Source of the DNA: Geobacter sp. SVR
GTDB lineage: Bacteria; Desulfobacterota; Desulfuromonadia; Geobacterales; Pseudopelobacteraceae
DNA length: 64,000 bases
Direction of reading: 5' to 3'
Assembly: GCF_016865365.1 (NCBI RefSeq)
Contig: NZ_AP024469.1
Coordinates: forward strand, 2,014,501 to 2,078,500
Below are positions 25,343 through 34,289 of this stretch, piece by piece (the first letter of the stretch is position 1; each line of letters starts with the position of its first letter). The notes below the pieces were generated by a model. The model was not told the origin of the DNA. It searched no databases and saw only the letters and a list, made by a program, of their open reading frames with translations. The position numbers and the translations under genes were made by a program.

Positions 25343-25951
25343 TTAAATATCAAACAATTTCGCCACCTGCTCCAGCATTCTGAAGGACTTGCGGCTCTGG
25401 GAGAGCACGATGGCGGAGAGCTCTTCGAAGGCCTGCTCGAAGCGGTCGTTGATGATGATGTAGTCGTACCAGCGCGCCTCCTTGATCTCGGCCGCGGCCC
25501 GCACGATACGGCGCTCGATCACCTCCTGAGCGTCGGAAGAGCGGTTCTCCAGGCGGCGCCGCAACTCCTCCATGCTGGGGGGCAGGATGAAGATGTAGAC
25601 CCCCCCCTCGAAGTGTTCCTTTAATTTCAAGGCCCCCTGGCAGTCGATGTCCAGCACCAGGTTAATCCCGTTCCTGCGCGCCTCTTCCAGGGTTTTCAAG
25701 GCGGTGCCGTACAGGTTGCCGTGCACTTCGGCCCACTCGGCAAAGGCATCCTCCGCAACCATGCGTTCGAATTCCGCCCGCGACACGAAGCAATAATCCT
25801 GGCCGTCCACCTCTCCGGGGCGCGGCTGCCGCGTGGTGTAGCTGATGGATTCCTGCATGGCCGGAAAGCGCTTCATCAGTTGGCGGCAGAGGGTGGTTTT
25901 GCCCGCCCCGGAAGGAGCGGAGATGATCATGATCAGACCTTCGCGTTTCAT
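25343..25951 (-). CDS. gmk: Guanylate kinase
   Basis: The 202-residue enzyme phosphorylates GMP to GDP. The P-loop is SAPSGAGKTT at residues 11-20. GMP-binding residues are visible in SYTTRQPRPGEVDGQDYCFV, and INLVLDIDCQGALKLK and IFILPPSMEELRRRL follow. GAGG lies 8 bases before the ATG at 25951. Order yicC-gmk-rpoZ-rel is conserved in many Proteobacteria and Desulfuromonadia. Length is as expected. Confidence 0.96.
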   Translation of the reverse strand: MKREGLIMIISAPSGAGKTTLCRQLMKRFPAMQESISYTTRQPRPGEVDGQDYCFVSRAEFERMVAEDAFAEWAEVHGNLYGTALKTLEEARRNGINLVLDIDCQGALKLKEHFEGGVYIFILPPSMEELRRRLENRSSDAQEVIERRIVRAAAEIKEARWYDYIIINDRFEQAFEELSAIVLSQSRKSFRMLEQVAKLFDI

Positions 25952-25989
25952 TGGTGGTGCCTCGTTTCAAAAGATTATCTGAGTGCCAA

Positions 25990-26135
25990 TCTGCCGTTAA
26001 TCCTTCTCTCTGAGGACCCAAAATCGGGCCTAAAGGAGAAGGTGGCCGAAGGCCGGATGATGGGTGGCTATGCCGCTTTCTCCACCATTTCCCCCTCACC
26101 CTAACCCTAACCCTCAGGGAGAGGGGACGATGTGG
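25990..26135. repeat. Intergenic palindromic repeat between gmk and yicC
   Basis: The 270-bp gap contains CTGAGGACCCAAAATCGGGC-type and CAGGGAGAGGGG-type segments, plus three CCCTAA units (26098-26115). The outer parts TTCTCTCTGAGG and CCTCAGGGAGAG are complementary, so the block can fold on itself. It looks like a non-coding dispersed element; no gene is seen in it. Confidence 0.45.
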
Positions 26136-26220
26136 AAGATTGACAGGAGATGATACTTCTGCAGCAGGAGAGTACCATACCCGGCGAGGAAAGGGCAACA
26201 GTACCTGCCGTGTTTGCAGC

Positions 26221-27105
26221 TTATTCCACATTCTGGACCTGTTCCCGCATCTTCTCCATCTCGGCCTTGATGGCTACCACCAGGGTGGTGATCTCGGTGT
26301 CGCTGGACTTGGAACCGATCGTGTTGACCTCGCGGTTCATCTCCTGCATCAGGAAATCCAGCTTGCGCCCCACCGGCTCGGCCAGGCTCAGCGCCTCGTC
26401 GAACTGGGCAAAATGGCTGGACAAACGTACCAGTTCCTCGGTCACGTCGCCCCGGTCGGCCATCAGGGCCACCTCCTGCGCCAGCCGGACCAGATCCATC
26501 TCGACCCCGTCCAACAGCTGGTCCAGGCGCAGCTTCAGTTTCTGGCGATACTCCTCCACCACCCGGGGAGCCCGGTCGCTGATCTGTGCCACCGAGGCGG
26601 ACAACTGCCTGCGCCGGGCCGACAGATCATCGTGCAGGGCCTGCCCCTCCCTGGCGCGCATGGCATCGATGGAGGCCACGGCTGCGTTGACGGCCGCCGC
26701 GAGCTGCGGCAGGTATTCGGTCTCATCGATGGCGGCTGCCACGGCGGTTTCCCTGAGCACCCCCTTCTGGGCCAGCACCAGGTTCAGCGGCACATCACCA
26801 TTCAGGCCCAACTCCGAGGAAAGGCTGCGGAACAGCTCGGCGTAGCCCCGTGCCAGAGCCAGATCGGCCTGGGGCATGGCAACCGCTCCGCCGGCCTCTT
26901 CCCACTGGACGGTGACATCGATCTTGCCGCGCTTGAGCACCGCCGCCACAAGCTTCTTGACCTCGTTTTCCAGCGACAGGAAGCTGCGCGGCATGCGCAC
27001 CGAGATCTCGCCGTAGCGGTGATTGACCGAGCGAATCTCCACTGTGAAGCGTCCCCGCTCCGAAAGTTCCTCCCCCTTGCCGTAGCCGGTCATGCTTCTG
27101 ATCAT
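26221..27105 (-). CDS. yicC: YicC family endoribonuclease-like protein
   Basis: The 294-residue protein starts MIRSMTGYGKGEELSERGRFTVEIRSVNHRY (first 20: MIRSMTGYGKGEELSERGRF), the YicC N-terminal signature. It ends with QEMNREVNTIGSKSSD and a helical VVAIKAEMEKMREQVQNVE tail, the DUF1732 signature. E. coli YicC is an RNase that acts on small RNAs; the same role is inferred here. GGGGGAA lies 8 bases before the ATG. It is the first gene of the minus-strand run leading to gmk, rpoZ and rel, separated from gmk by a repeat-bearing gap. It diverges from recC. Confidence 0.93.
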   Translation of the reverse strand: MIRSMTGYGKGEELSERGRFTVEIRSVNHRYGEISVRMPRSFLSLENEVKKLVAAVLKRGKIDVTVQWEEAGGAVAMPQADLALARGYAELFRSLSSELGLNGDVPLNLVLAQKGVLRETAVAAAIDETEYLPQLAAAVNAAVASIDAMRAREGQALHDDLSARRRQLSASVAQISDRAPRVVEEYRQKLKLRLDQLLDGVEMDLVRLAQEVALMADRGDVTEELVRLSSHFAQFDEALSLAEPVGRKLDFLMQEMNREVNTIGSKSSDTEITTLVVAIKAEMEKMREQVQNVE

Positions 27106-27231
27106 GCTTTTTGTTCCCCCTCCCGCGTTCCGGCAACAAAGGCCCGAGATGCGTCAGAATAAGTCCTGCGCCCTTTGAGATAGCGCACTTACCGCTTGTT
27201 TGTCCAGCCATTTCGGGTATAGTTGTGCGCC

Positions 27232-30200
27232 ATGAAGCAACTCAAGGTCGTTACCAGCCATTCTCTCAGCCGCCTGACGGCCGCTCTGGCCGAAGATCTC
27301 TCCCGTTCGCCGGTGTCCGTACTGGAACGGGAAACCGTGGTGGTGCTGAACACCGGCATGGCGCGCTGGATCTCGATCGAGCTGGCCGGCCTCCGGGGAA
27401 TCGGCGCCGGCCTTGATTTCCGGTTTCCCAACCAGGTGATCGACGACTGCTTTCGCGCCGTATTGCCGGATATGCCCCCCGATTCCCCCTTTACGCGCGA
27501 TGCCATGACCTGGAGCATTGCCGCCTGCCTGCCCGGATTGCTCTCCCGGAGAGGCTTCGAGCAGGTGGCCGGCTATATGGGAAAGGGGCATGACGACCGC
27601 CGGCTGTTGCAGTTCTCCCGTACCATGGCAGACCTGTTCGATCAGTATATCATTTTTCGGCCGGAAATGGTCCTGGCCTGGGATAGAGGCGCCGATAACG
27701 GATGGCAGCCGGAGCTGTGGCGCGAAATCTCCGCCGGCCGCTTGGGCCGGCACCGGGCGGCCCTGCTGAAATCTTTCCGGGAGCGACTGTCTGGCGGTCT
27801 CGCCCAGGCCGTCGGGCTCCCCCGCCGCATCAGCCTGTTCGGCATCTCCTATCTCCCCCCGTTCCATCTGGATGCCTTTGCGCTGCTGTCGCACTGCACT
27901 GAGGTCACCTGCTACCTTCAGAACCCCTGCGGATCGTATTGGGGGGATATCATCTCCCAGCGGCGGCTGGCCGAGTTGACCGTGCGCGAGGCGCCCGGGT
28001 CCGAGTCGTACTACGACACCGGAAACCCGCTGCTCTCGTCCCTGGGAACCATGGGGCAGGAGTTCCACGACCTGCTTCTGGAGCGGGGTTTCGCAACCCG
28101 TGACCTGGACGGTGAGGATATTCTGCCGGGCGACAGCCTGCTGGACTCCCTCAAGCGCGACATTCTCCTGTTGCGTGACAGCGGACGGGACGGCGTTGTC
28201 TCCGTTCGGCCGGGGGACCGCTCCCTGCAGGTGCACGCCTGTCACGGGCCACTGCGGGAGATGGAGGTGCTCTACGACAACCTGCTGGACATGTTCGACG
28301 GGCTCGACCGGCTGGAGCCGCGCCAGGTGGCGGTGATGGTTCCCGATATCGAGGCCTACGCCCCCTACATCGCTGCGGTGTTCGGCGTGCAGTCCGGGGG
28401 GCGGCCGGCGATTCCCTTCACCATCGCCGACCGTAGCCGGCGCCACGAGAACCGGAGGGCGGAGACCTTCTTCCGCCTGCTGGATCTCAAAGGCAGCCGC
28501 TTCGAAGTCAATCAGATCCTGGAGCTGCTGGAAGCTCCCCCGATCCTAGCCCGCTTCGATATCACCCCGGAGGAGTTGGAGGATATCCGCCTCTGGCTGC
28601 GTAACACCAGCGTGGCCTGGGGATACGATGCCGGGCAGCGCTCACACCTCGGTTTTCCCCACTACGAAGATTTTAGCTGGACCGCCGCGCTGAAGCGGCT
28701 GATGCTGGGATATGCCATGGAACCGGACGGGGACCGCCTGTTCGCCGGCCTGTTGCCCTGCCGGTCGGGGGAGGGGCAGGGAGCCTTGACGCTGGGCAAG
28801 CTGGCCGAGTTTGTCGAGGCGGTGCGGTGGGGGGCGGAAGAGCTGAACCATCGGCGTACCCCGGCCGAATGGGCCGGTTTCCTGACCCTCCTGGCCCGGA
28901 GAATGATGGGGGGAGACGACGGCGAGCATGGCCTCAAGCCGATTTTCGACGCGCTGCAGACACTCCGGGAGGTCCAGACATCACTCGGATTTAACAACGA
29001 ATTGAGCCTGGAGGCGGTACGCGATTGCCTGCAGGGGCTCCTGGACGAAACCTCCGGCGGGTACGGTTTTATGGGGGGGCGCGTGACCTTCTGCGCCATG
29101 GTGCCGATGCGCAGCATCCCCTTCCGGGTGGTCTGTCTGGCAGGCATGGATGACGGCGCTTTTCCCCGCACCAGGCGCCAGCCCTCCTTCAGTCTCATGT
29201 CGGGGCCGCGCCGGCGCGGCGATCGGTCACTGCGGGACGAGGACCGCTACCTGTTTCTGGAGGCGATCCTGGCGGCGGAAGAGCGGCTCTGCATCAGCTA
29301 TACCGGTCAGAGCGACCGGGACAACTCGCTGATCCCCCCGTCGGTGGTGGTGGCGGAGCTGATGGATTACGTGCGGCGCGGCTTTGTCCGGCAGGATACC
29401 GGGCAGCCTCCGGAGATCCTGACCAGGCACCGCCTGCAGGCCTTCAGCCCCGGCTATTTCGGCAACGGGGACAGCCCGGCGCTGTTCAGCTATTCCAGTG
29501 TGTATCGCGATGCACTGCTGGCGCGGCAGGCATCGGGATGTCCACCGCGCCGTTTCATTCAGGGGGTATTGCCGGACGATGCCGAACTGCTGGGGCGCAT
29601 CGAACTTGCCGATCTGAAGCGGTTTCTGGCCGATCCGGCCGCTTTTTTTCTCGCCCGGCGCCTGCATGTCCGTCCTCACGGACTGCTGGAAGAACTGGAA
29701 GAGCGCGAACCTTTCACCCTCGACGGCCTGGCCGGCTACCGCCTCAGACAGGAACTGGTGCGCCTGGAACTGGCTGGCGGAGATGCCGATGACTACTACC
29801 GGGTCGCCCGGGCCGGGGCGCAGTTGCCGCCGCTGGAAGCGGGACAGGCCGCCTTTGCGAAGATCACCGAGGAGAGCCGTGCCTTTGCCGCCGGTCTGGC
29901 CCCCCTCATGGGCAACCCGCTTGATCCGCTCCCCTTCGAGTTCAGGCATGACGGCATGCTGTTGACCGGGGTGCTGGACGACATCCGCGCGGGATGCCAT
30001 CTGCACTGGCGCTGCGGAAGCATGAAGGCCAGGGAGCGTCTCGACCTGTGGGTAGCCCATCTGATCCTGAATGCGCTGCACCCTGCCGGTTATCCCCGCA
30101 CCAGCCTGCTGGTCTGCAGCGACATGCACCTTTCGCTGGCACCACTGTCCGATGCCGCCGCCATCCTGGCCGATCTGCTGGAGCTGTACCGGGAGGGGCT

Positions 30201-30438
30201 GCGCAGTCCGCTCCGCTTTTTTCCACAGGTGTCGTGGCTTTGCTTCAGCGAGGGCATGGAAAAGGCGCAGGCCCGTTGGGACGGAAGCGACCGGGCTCCC
30301 CAGCCCCCTCAGTCCGCCAGCCCTGCCTGTGCAATCTGCTTCGGCGATCAGAACCCGCTGGATGCGGAGTTCGAGCGGCTTGCCCGGCGGGTCTTCCAGC
30401 CGATCAAGGCTGTGGCGGTCGAGGAGAAGCAGCCATGA
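27232..30438 (+). CDS. recC: Exodeoxyribonuclease V gamma chain
   Basis: The 1068-residue RecC subunit scans DNA for Chi in the RecBCD complex. N-terminal text LKVVTSHSLSRLTAALAEDL and VVVLNTGMARWISIEL is the RecC start. HACHGPLREMEVLYDNLLDMF, IPFTIADRS, FCAMVPMRSIPFRVVCLAGMDDGAFPR (core: VCLAGMDDGAFPR) and a RecC C-terminal nuclease-fold relic follow. The ATG at 27232 is preferred over a TTG nine bases upstream. Its TGA overlaps the recB ATG (ATGA), so translation is coupled. Length is near the E. coli protein (1122). Confidence 0.93.
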   Translation: MKQLKVVTSHSLSRLTAALAEDLSRSPVSVLERETVVVLNTGMARWISIELAGLRGIGAGLDFRFPNQVIDDCFRAVLPDMPPDSPFTRDAMTWSIAACLPGLLSRRGFEQVAGYMGKGHDDRRLLQFSRTMADLFDQYIIFRPEMVLAWDRGADNGWQPELWREISAGRLGRHRAALLKSFRERLSGGLAQAVGLPRRISLFGISYLPPFHLDAFALLSHCTEVTCYLQNPCGSYWGDIISQRRLAELTVREAPGSESYYDTGNPLLSSLGTMGQEFHDLLLERGFATRDLDGEDILPGDSLLDSLKRDILLLRDSGRDGVVSVRPGDRSLQVHACHGPLREMEVLYDNLLDMFDGLDRLEPRQVAVMVPDIEAYAPYIAAVFGVQSGGRPAIPFTIADRSRRHENRRAETFFRLLDLKGSRFEVNQILELLEAPPILARFDITPEELEDIRLWLRNTSVAWGYDAGQRSHLGFPHYEDFSWTAALKRLMLGYAMEPDGDRLFAGLLPCRSGEGQGALTLGKLAEFVEAVRWGAEELNHRRTPAEWAGFLTLLARRMMGGDDGEHGLKPIFDALQTLREVQTSLGFNNELSLEAVRDCLQGLLDETSGGYGFMGGRVTFCAMVPMRSIPFRVVCLAGMDDGAFPRTRRQPSFSLMSGPRRRGDRSLRDEDRYLFLEAILAAEERLCISYTGQSDRDNSLIPPSVVVAELMDYVRRGFVRQDTGQPPEILTRHRLQAFSPGYFGNGDSPALFSYSSVYRDALLARQASGCPPRRFIQGVLPDDAELLGRIELADLKRFLADPAAFFLARRLHVRPHGLLEELEEREPFTLDGLAGYRLRQELVRLELAGGDADDYYRVARAGAQLPPLEAGQAAFAKITEESRAFAAGLAPLMGNPLDPLPFEFRHDGMLLTGVLDDIRAGCHLHWRCGSMKARERLDLWVAHLILNALHPAGYPRTSLLVCSDMHLSLAPLSDAAAILADLLELYREGLRSPLRFFPQVSWLCFSEGMEKAQARWDGSDRAPQPPQSASPACAICFGDQNPLDAEFERLARRVFQPIKAVAVEEKQP

Positions 30439-33400
30439 AAACCTTGACCCTGACCGGCTTCGACATCTCCGCCCCGGCCCTGATCGAGGCCAGCGCCGGC
30501 ACCGGCAAAACATGGACCATCACTGCCCTCTACATCCTGCTGGTGCTGGAAAAACGACTGCGTCCGGAAGAAATCCTGGTGGTGACCTATACCCGGGCCG
30601 CCACGGCCGAGCTGCGCGACCGCATCAGGAAACGTCTGGGCGACACGCTCGAACTGTACCTATCCGGCCGGGAACCGGTGGACGACCTGGAGCGGGTGCT
30701 GCTGTCGCCGGGCAGGGTCGATCCCGAGATGGCCCCCAGGCTGCTGACGCGCGCCCTGTATGCCTTCGACAATGCTGCTGTTTTCACGATCCACGGTTTC
30801 TGCCAGCGGGCGCTGCAGGAGAACGCCTTTGAAAGCGGCTCGCTGTTTGAAAGCGAAATGACCGCCGACCAGTCCGCGCTGGTGCAGCGGGTGTGCGACG
30901 ACTTCTGGCGTGCCCGGATCATGCCCGAGAAGGGGCCGTTTCTGGAATGGTTGGTTGCCGGGGGCATGACCCCGGAGAAACTGGCCGTCCCCTTTGAAGG
31001 GCATTTCCAGAATCTTGGCCTGCAGGTGATCCCCGAAACAGCCGACCCCGATCTCTCGGGGCCGATCGAGGCGCGCGACGCCTTGCTGCCGAGGGTGGCG
31101 GCCATGTGGCAGGCGCAGCGCGGTCCGATCATCCAACAGCTCTGCCAAGCCAAGCTGAACCAGACCTCCTATAAACAGGAGCGGGTCGAAGCAGCAGCGC
31201 GCCGGCTGGACGACCAGCTGTCCGCCGGCGTACTCGAACAGGGGGGCGCCTGCCTGAGCCTGTTCACGACCACCAAGATCGAGTCGGCCCGCAAGAAGGA
31301 TTCCATCCTGCCCGACCACCCTTTCTTCGAACTCTGCCGGCAGCTGCAGGAGGCGGCACTGCTGCTGGAAGAGGCCTGCCGGAATAAATTGATCCATTAC
31401 CAGGCAGCACTCGGACAATGGCTGCGGGAGGAGCTGGCGCGGCGCAAGCAGGCCCTGAACCTGCGCTGCTACGACGATCTGCTGCTGGATCTGCACCTGG
31501 CGCTGGAGGCAGCATCCGGTGAGCGGCTGGCCTCGGCGCTGCGAGAGCGCTACCGGGCCGCGCTGATCGACGAATTCCAGGATACCGATCCGCTGCAGTG
31601 GCAGATCTTTGCCCGCCTGGCAGGCCTTGCCCCAGCCGATGCAACATCCGGAGCTGCATGTCCTCCCCCCTTTGATGAGCCGTACACGGGAAAGTGTTCC
31701 TCCTCTCCCGACTGCCCGAATTCCTCACGCCCCTCGTTGGGCCCGCTGTTTGATGCCGCTGATGCAGTGTCCGGCGCGGCTTCGTATCCGTTATTCCTGA
31801 TCGGCGATCCCAAACAGGCCATTTACAGTTTCCGGGGAGCCGACATCCATGCCTATCTGGCGGCGGCACGGGCCATCGGCCGGGACAGGCGCTGGACCCT
31901 GGACATCAATCGCCGCTCCAGCGATGCCCTGGTCAGGGGCATCAATACCCTTTTCAGCGGGGAAGATCCTTTTCTCAGCGCGGAGATCGCCTACCATGAC
32001 GTCTCGTCGGGCCGCTCTCCCCATCAACAGCTCCTGCAGAACGGTATTGCGCTGGAGCAGCCGTTGCGTTTCTGGGTGCATCAACGCGAAGATCAGGGCA
32101 GGCCGCTGGACACCGCTTCCGCGCGTACGGCCGCCATTGGAGCCACAGTGGCTGAAATCGCCCGTCTGCTGGCCGGAGGGTGCGAGATCATCGGCAAGGA
32201 CGACCGCCGGCGACCGCTCCAGCCGGGGGACATTGCCGTGCTGGTCAAGGCACATTACCAGGCCGACCGCGTCCAGCAGGCCCTGGGTGCGCTCGGCATA
32301 CCGTCGGTCCAGCACGGCAGCGCCACGATCTTCGAGAGCGCCGAGGCGCACGACCTGGTGCGGATTCTGCGTGCCGCGGCCGAGCCGGGGCAGGGCGCCC
32401 TGGTGCGTGAGGCGCTTCTGACCGGCCTGATCGGGTTTTCGGCAGAGGAACTGTTCGAACTGGGGCACAATGACGTGGCCTGGGAAACGTGGCTGATGCG
32501 TTTCCGGGAGCTGCATCAGGCTGCCCTGACCGGTGGGGTTATGGCGCTGGCTGCCCACCTGCTAGACGAATGCGGTGTCAGGCAGCAGGTGCTGGCCCAT
32601 GCCGGGGGGGAACGGCGCCTGACCAATATCCTGCATTGCCTGGAACTGTTGCACCAGGCGGAACGCGAGCACGGTGCCGGGCTGGAAGCCTCGATTGTTT
32701 GGCTGGAGCGGCGCATCACCGGCGAGCAGCAGGACGAGACCGCGCTGTTGCGCCTGGAAACCGACGAACATGCCGTTGTCATCTCCACCATCTATGCCAG
32801 CAAGGGGCTCGAATATCCGGTGGTGTTCCTCCCCTTTGCCTGGGATGCCCCCTCTGCCAGAAACGGCCGCATACTGTTCCACGACGATCACGGCAGGATG
32901 GTGCTGGATCTCGGTTCCGACAAGCGCGAAAGCGACCATAAACAGCGGGCCAGGGCCGAACAGGATGCCGAAGCGGCCCGGCTGCTGTATGTGGCGGTAA
33001 CGCGGGCCCAGTTCCTCTGTTACCTGGCCTGGGGGGGCGTCAACGGCGCCTATGGTTCGCCGCTGCGCAGGCTGCTGCATGGCTCCCGTTTCAGGGATTC
33101 CAAGGCCTTTGCCGCGGCCAGCGATCAGGAACTTGTGGATGACATTGCGGCCCTGGCCGGCCGATCGGCAGGAGAGGGGAGCTCAGCCATTGCTGTGCAG
33201 CTCATGCCGCAGGATGTCTCTCCTCCCGAATATCGCGCAGGGACTGATGCAGCCGCGGTCTTTGCCTGCCGCCGGCTCACCTCCGCTGTTCCCGGCGACT
33301 GGCGCATTTCCAGCTTCAGTGCCATTGCCGGAGCAGGTGACCGGCAGATGCAGTTTCGCGATCACGATGCCCTGCTCCCGACTGCCGGAGGGTCCGCCTT

Positions 33401-34199
33401 CTCCACAGCCGGTAAGGAACAGCTCCGGACAGAAACGGGGGTCACGATCTTCGATTTTCCACGGGGCGCCGAGGCGGGCACCTGTCTGCATGAACTGTTC
33501 GAAACGCTCGACTTCAGCCGGATTGAGGCCGATGCGATGAAAGAGTCGTGCCTGGCCAGCCTGCAGCGCAACGGCTACGACGAACGCTGGCTGCCGGCCG
33601 TGAGCCGCATGCTGAACGAGGTGACCGCGGCACCGTTGATCGTGTCGGAGCCGGGATTTTCCCTGTCAGCTCTCGCACCGGGCTCCTGGTTGACGGAGAT
33701 GGAATTTTACCTGCCGCTGAGGCGTTTGAGCGGGGCGCGGTTGCGGGAGGTGTTTCACGGCTTGCTGGACCCGCTGCGGCACGGCGACTTCGCGGAAGTG
33801 CTGGCCGCGCTCAACCTGCAGGAGACCCGCGGCATGCTGCAGGGGTTCATTGATATGGTGTTCGAATACAACGGCCGCTATTATATCGTCGACTGGAAAT
33901 CGAATCATCTGGGAGACCGGCGCGAGGCGTACGGCCAGCGCCAGTTGAAGCATGCCATGGTGCAGCATGCCTACATTCTGCAATACCACCTCTATGCATT
34001 GGCACTGGACCGCCTGCTGAGACTGCGGTTGCCCGGTTACGACTACGAGACCCATTTCGGCGGGGCGATCTACGTATTCCTGAGAGGGGTTGCGCGCCAT
34101 GATCCCGAATGCGGCATCTACCGCGACCGCCCCCCCCTGGAATTCATCCGCCGGGCAAACCTGGAACTGCTGGCCGACATGGCTGCGCCCGCGATATAG
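30435..34199 (+). CDS. recB: Exodeoxyribonuclease V beta chain, with an internal insertion
   Basis: The 1254-residue helicase-nuclease has Walker A ASAGTGKTWT (19-28), motif Ia VVTYTRAATAELRDR, Walker B LIDEFQDTDPLQWQIF (about 376), LIGDPKQAIYSFRGAD (about 454), STIYASKGLEYPVVFLPF and YVAVTRAQ. The C-terminal nuclease is intact by its motifs: His in GTCLHELFE (about 1018), Asp in GFIDMVFEY, Asp-x-Lys in IVDWKSN (about 1152) and a Gln/Tyr helix. Between Walker B and motif III are about 50 extra residues, rich in Pro/Ser/Ala and flanked by similar ADATSGAA and ADAVSGAA. No recD follows; the next gene is a convergent PilZ gene. Confidence 0.92.
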   Translation: MKTLTLTGFDISAPALIEASAGTGKTWTITALYILLVLEKRLRPEEILVVTYTRAATAELRDRIRKRLGDTLELYLSGREPVDDLERVLLSPGRVDPEMAPRLLTRALYAFDNAAVFTIHGFCQRALQENAFESGSLFESEMTADQSALVQRVCDDFWRARIMPEKGPFLEWLVAGGMTPEKLAVPFEGHFQNLGLQVIPETADPDLSGPIEARDALLPRVAAMWQAQRGPIIQQLCQAKLNQTSYKQERVEAAARRLDDQLSAGVLEQGGACLSLFTTTKIESARKKDSILPDHPFFELCRQLQEAALLLEEACRNKLIHYQAALGQWLREELARRKQALNLRCYDDLLLDLHLALEAASGERLASALRERYRAALIDEFQDTDPLQWQIFARLAGLAPADATSGAACPPPFDEPYTGKCSSSPDCPNSSRPSLGPLFDAADAVSGAASYPLFLIGDPKQAIYSFRGADIHAYLAAARAIGRDRRWTLDINRRSSDALVRGINTLFSGEDPFLSAEIAYHDVSSGRSPHQQLLQNGIALEQPLRFWVHQREDQGRPLDTASARTAAIGATVAEIARLLAGGCEIIGKDDRRRPLQPGDIAVLVKAHYQADRVQQALGALGIPSVQHGSATIFESAEAHDLVRILRAAAEPGQGALVREALLTGLIGFSAEELFELGHNDVAWETWLMRFRELHQAALTGGVMALAAHLLDECGVRQQVLAHAGGERRLTNILHCLELLHQAEREHGAGLEASIVWLERRITGEQQDETALLRLETDEHAVVISTIYASKGLEYPVVFLPFAWDAPSARNGRILFHDDHGRMVLDLGSDKRESDHKQRARAEQDAEAARLLYVAVTRAQFLCYLAWGGVNGAYGSPLRRLLHGSRFRDSKAFAAASDQELVDDIAALAGRSAGEGSSAIAVQLMPQDVSPPEYRAGTDAAAVFACRRLTSAVPGDWRISSFSAIAGAGDRQMQFRDHDALLPTAGGSAFSTAGKEQLRTETGVTIFDFPRGAEAGTCLHELFETLDFSRIEADAMKESCLASLQRNGYDERWLPAVSRMLNEVTAAPLIVSEPGFSLSALAPGSWLTEMEFYLPLRRLSGARLREVFHGLLDPLRHGDFAEVLAALNLQETRGMLQGFIDMVFEYNGRYYIVDWKSNHLGDRREAYGQRQLKHAMVQHAYILQYHLYALALDRLLRLRLPGYDYETHFGGAIYVFLRGVARHDPECGIYRDRPPLEFIRRANLELLADMAAPAI

Positions 34200-34228
34200 C
34201 CGGGAACCGGGGCGGCATTGCAAAAAAG

Positions 34229-34260
34229 AAAGGGGCCCGCTTTCTGCGCGTGGCCCCTTT
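34229..34260. terminator. Bidirectional terminator between recB and the PilZ gene
   Basis: AAAGGGGCC (34229-34237) pairs with GGCCCCTTT (34252-34260). An A-run flanks one side and a T-rich stretch the other, so it can serve both convergent genes. Confidence 0.8.
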
Positions 34261-34289
34261 CTTTGCGACTCTTTAGTCCAAGCGTTGGA

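Noticed and set aside
26098-26117. Telomere-like CCCTAA repeats
   Set aside because: Only three units within a palindromic intergenic element on a bacterial chromosome; chance or repeat-family sequence.
30435-34199. A longer recB start at 29994 in the same frame
   Set aside because: That would overlap recC by 440 bp; the Walker A region and the ATGA overlap place the true start at 30435.
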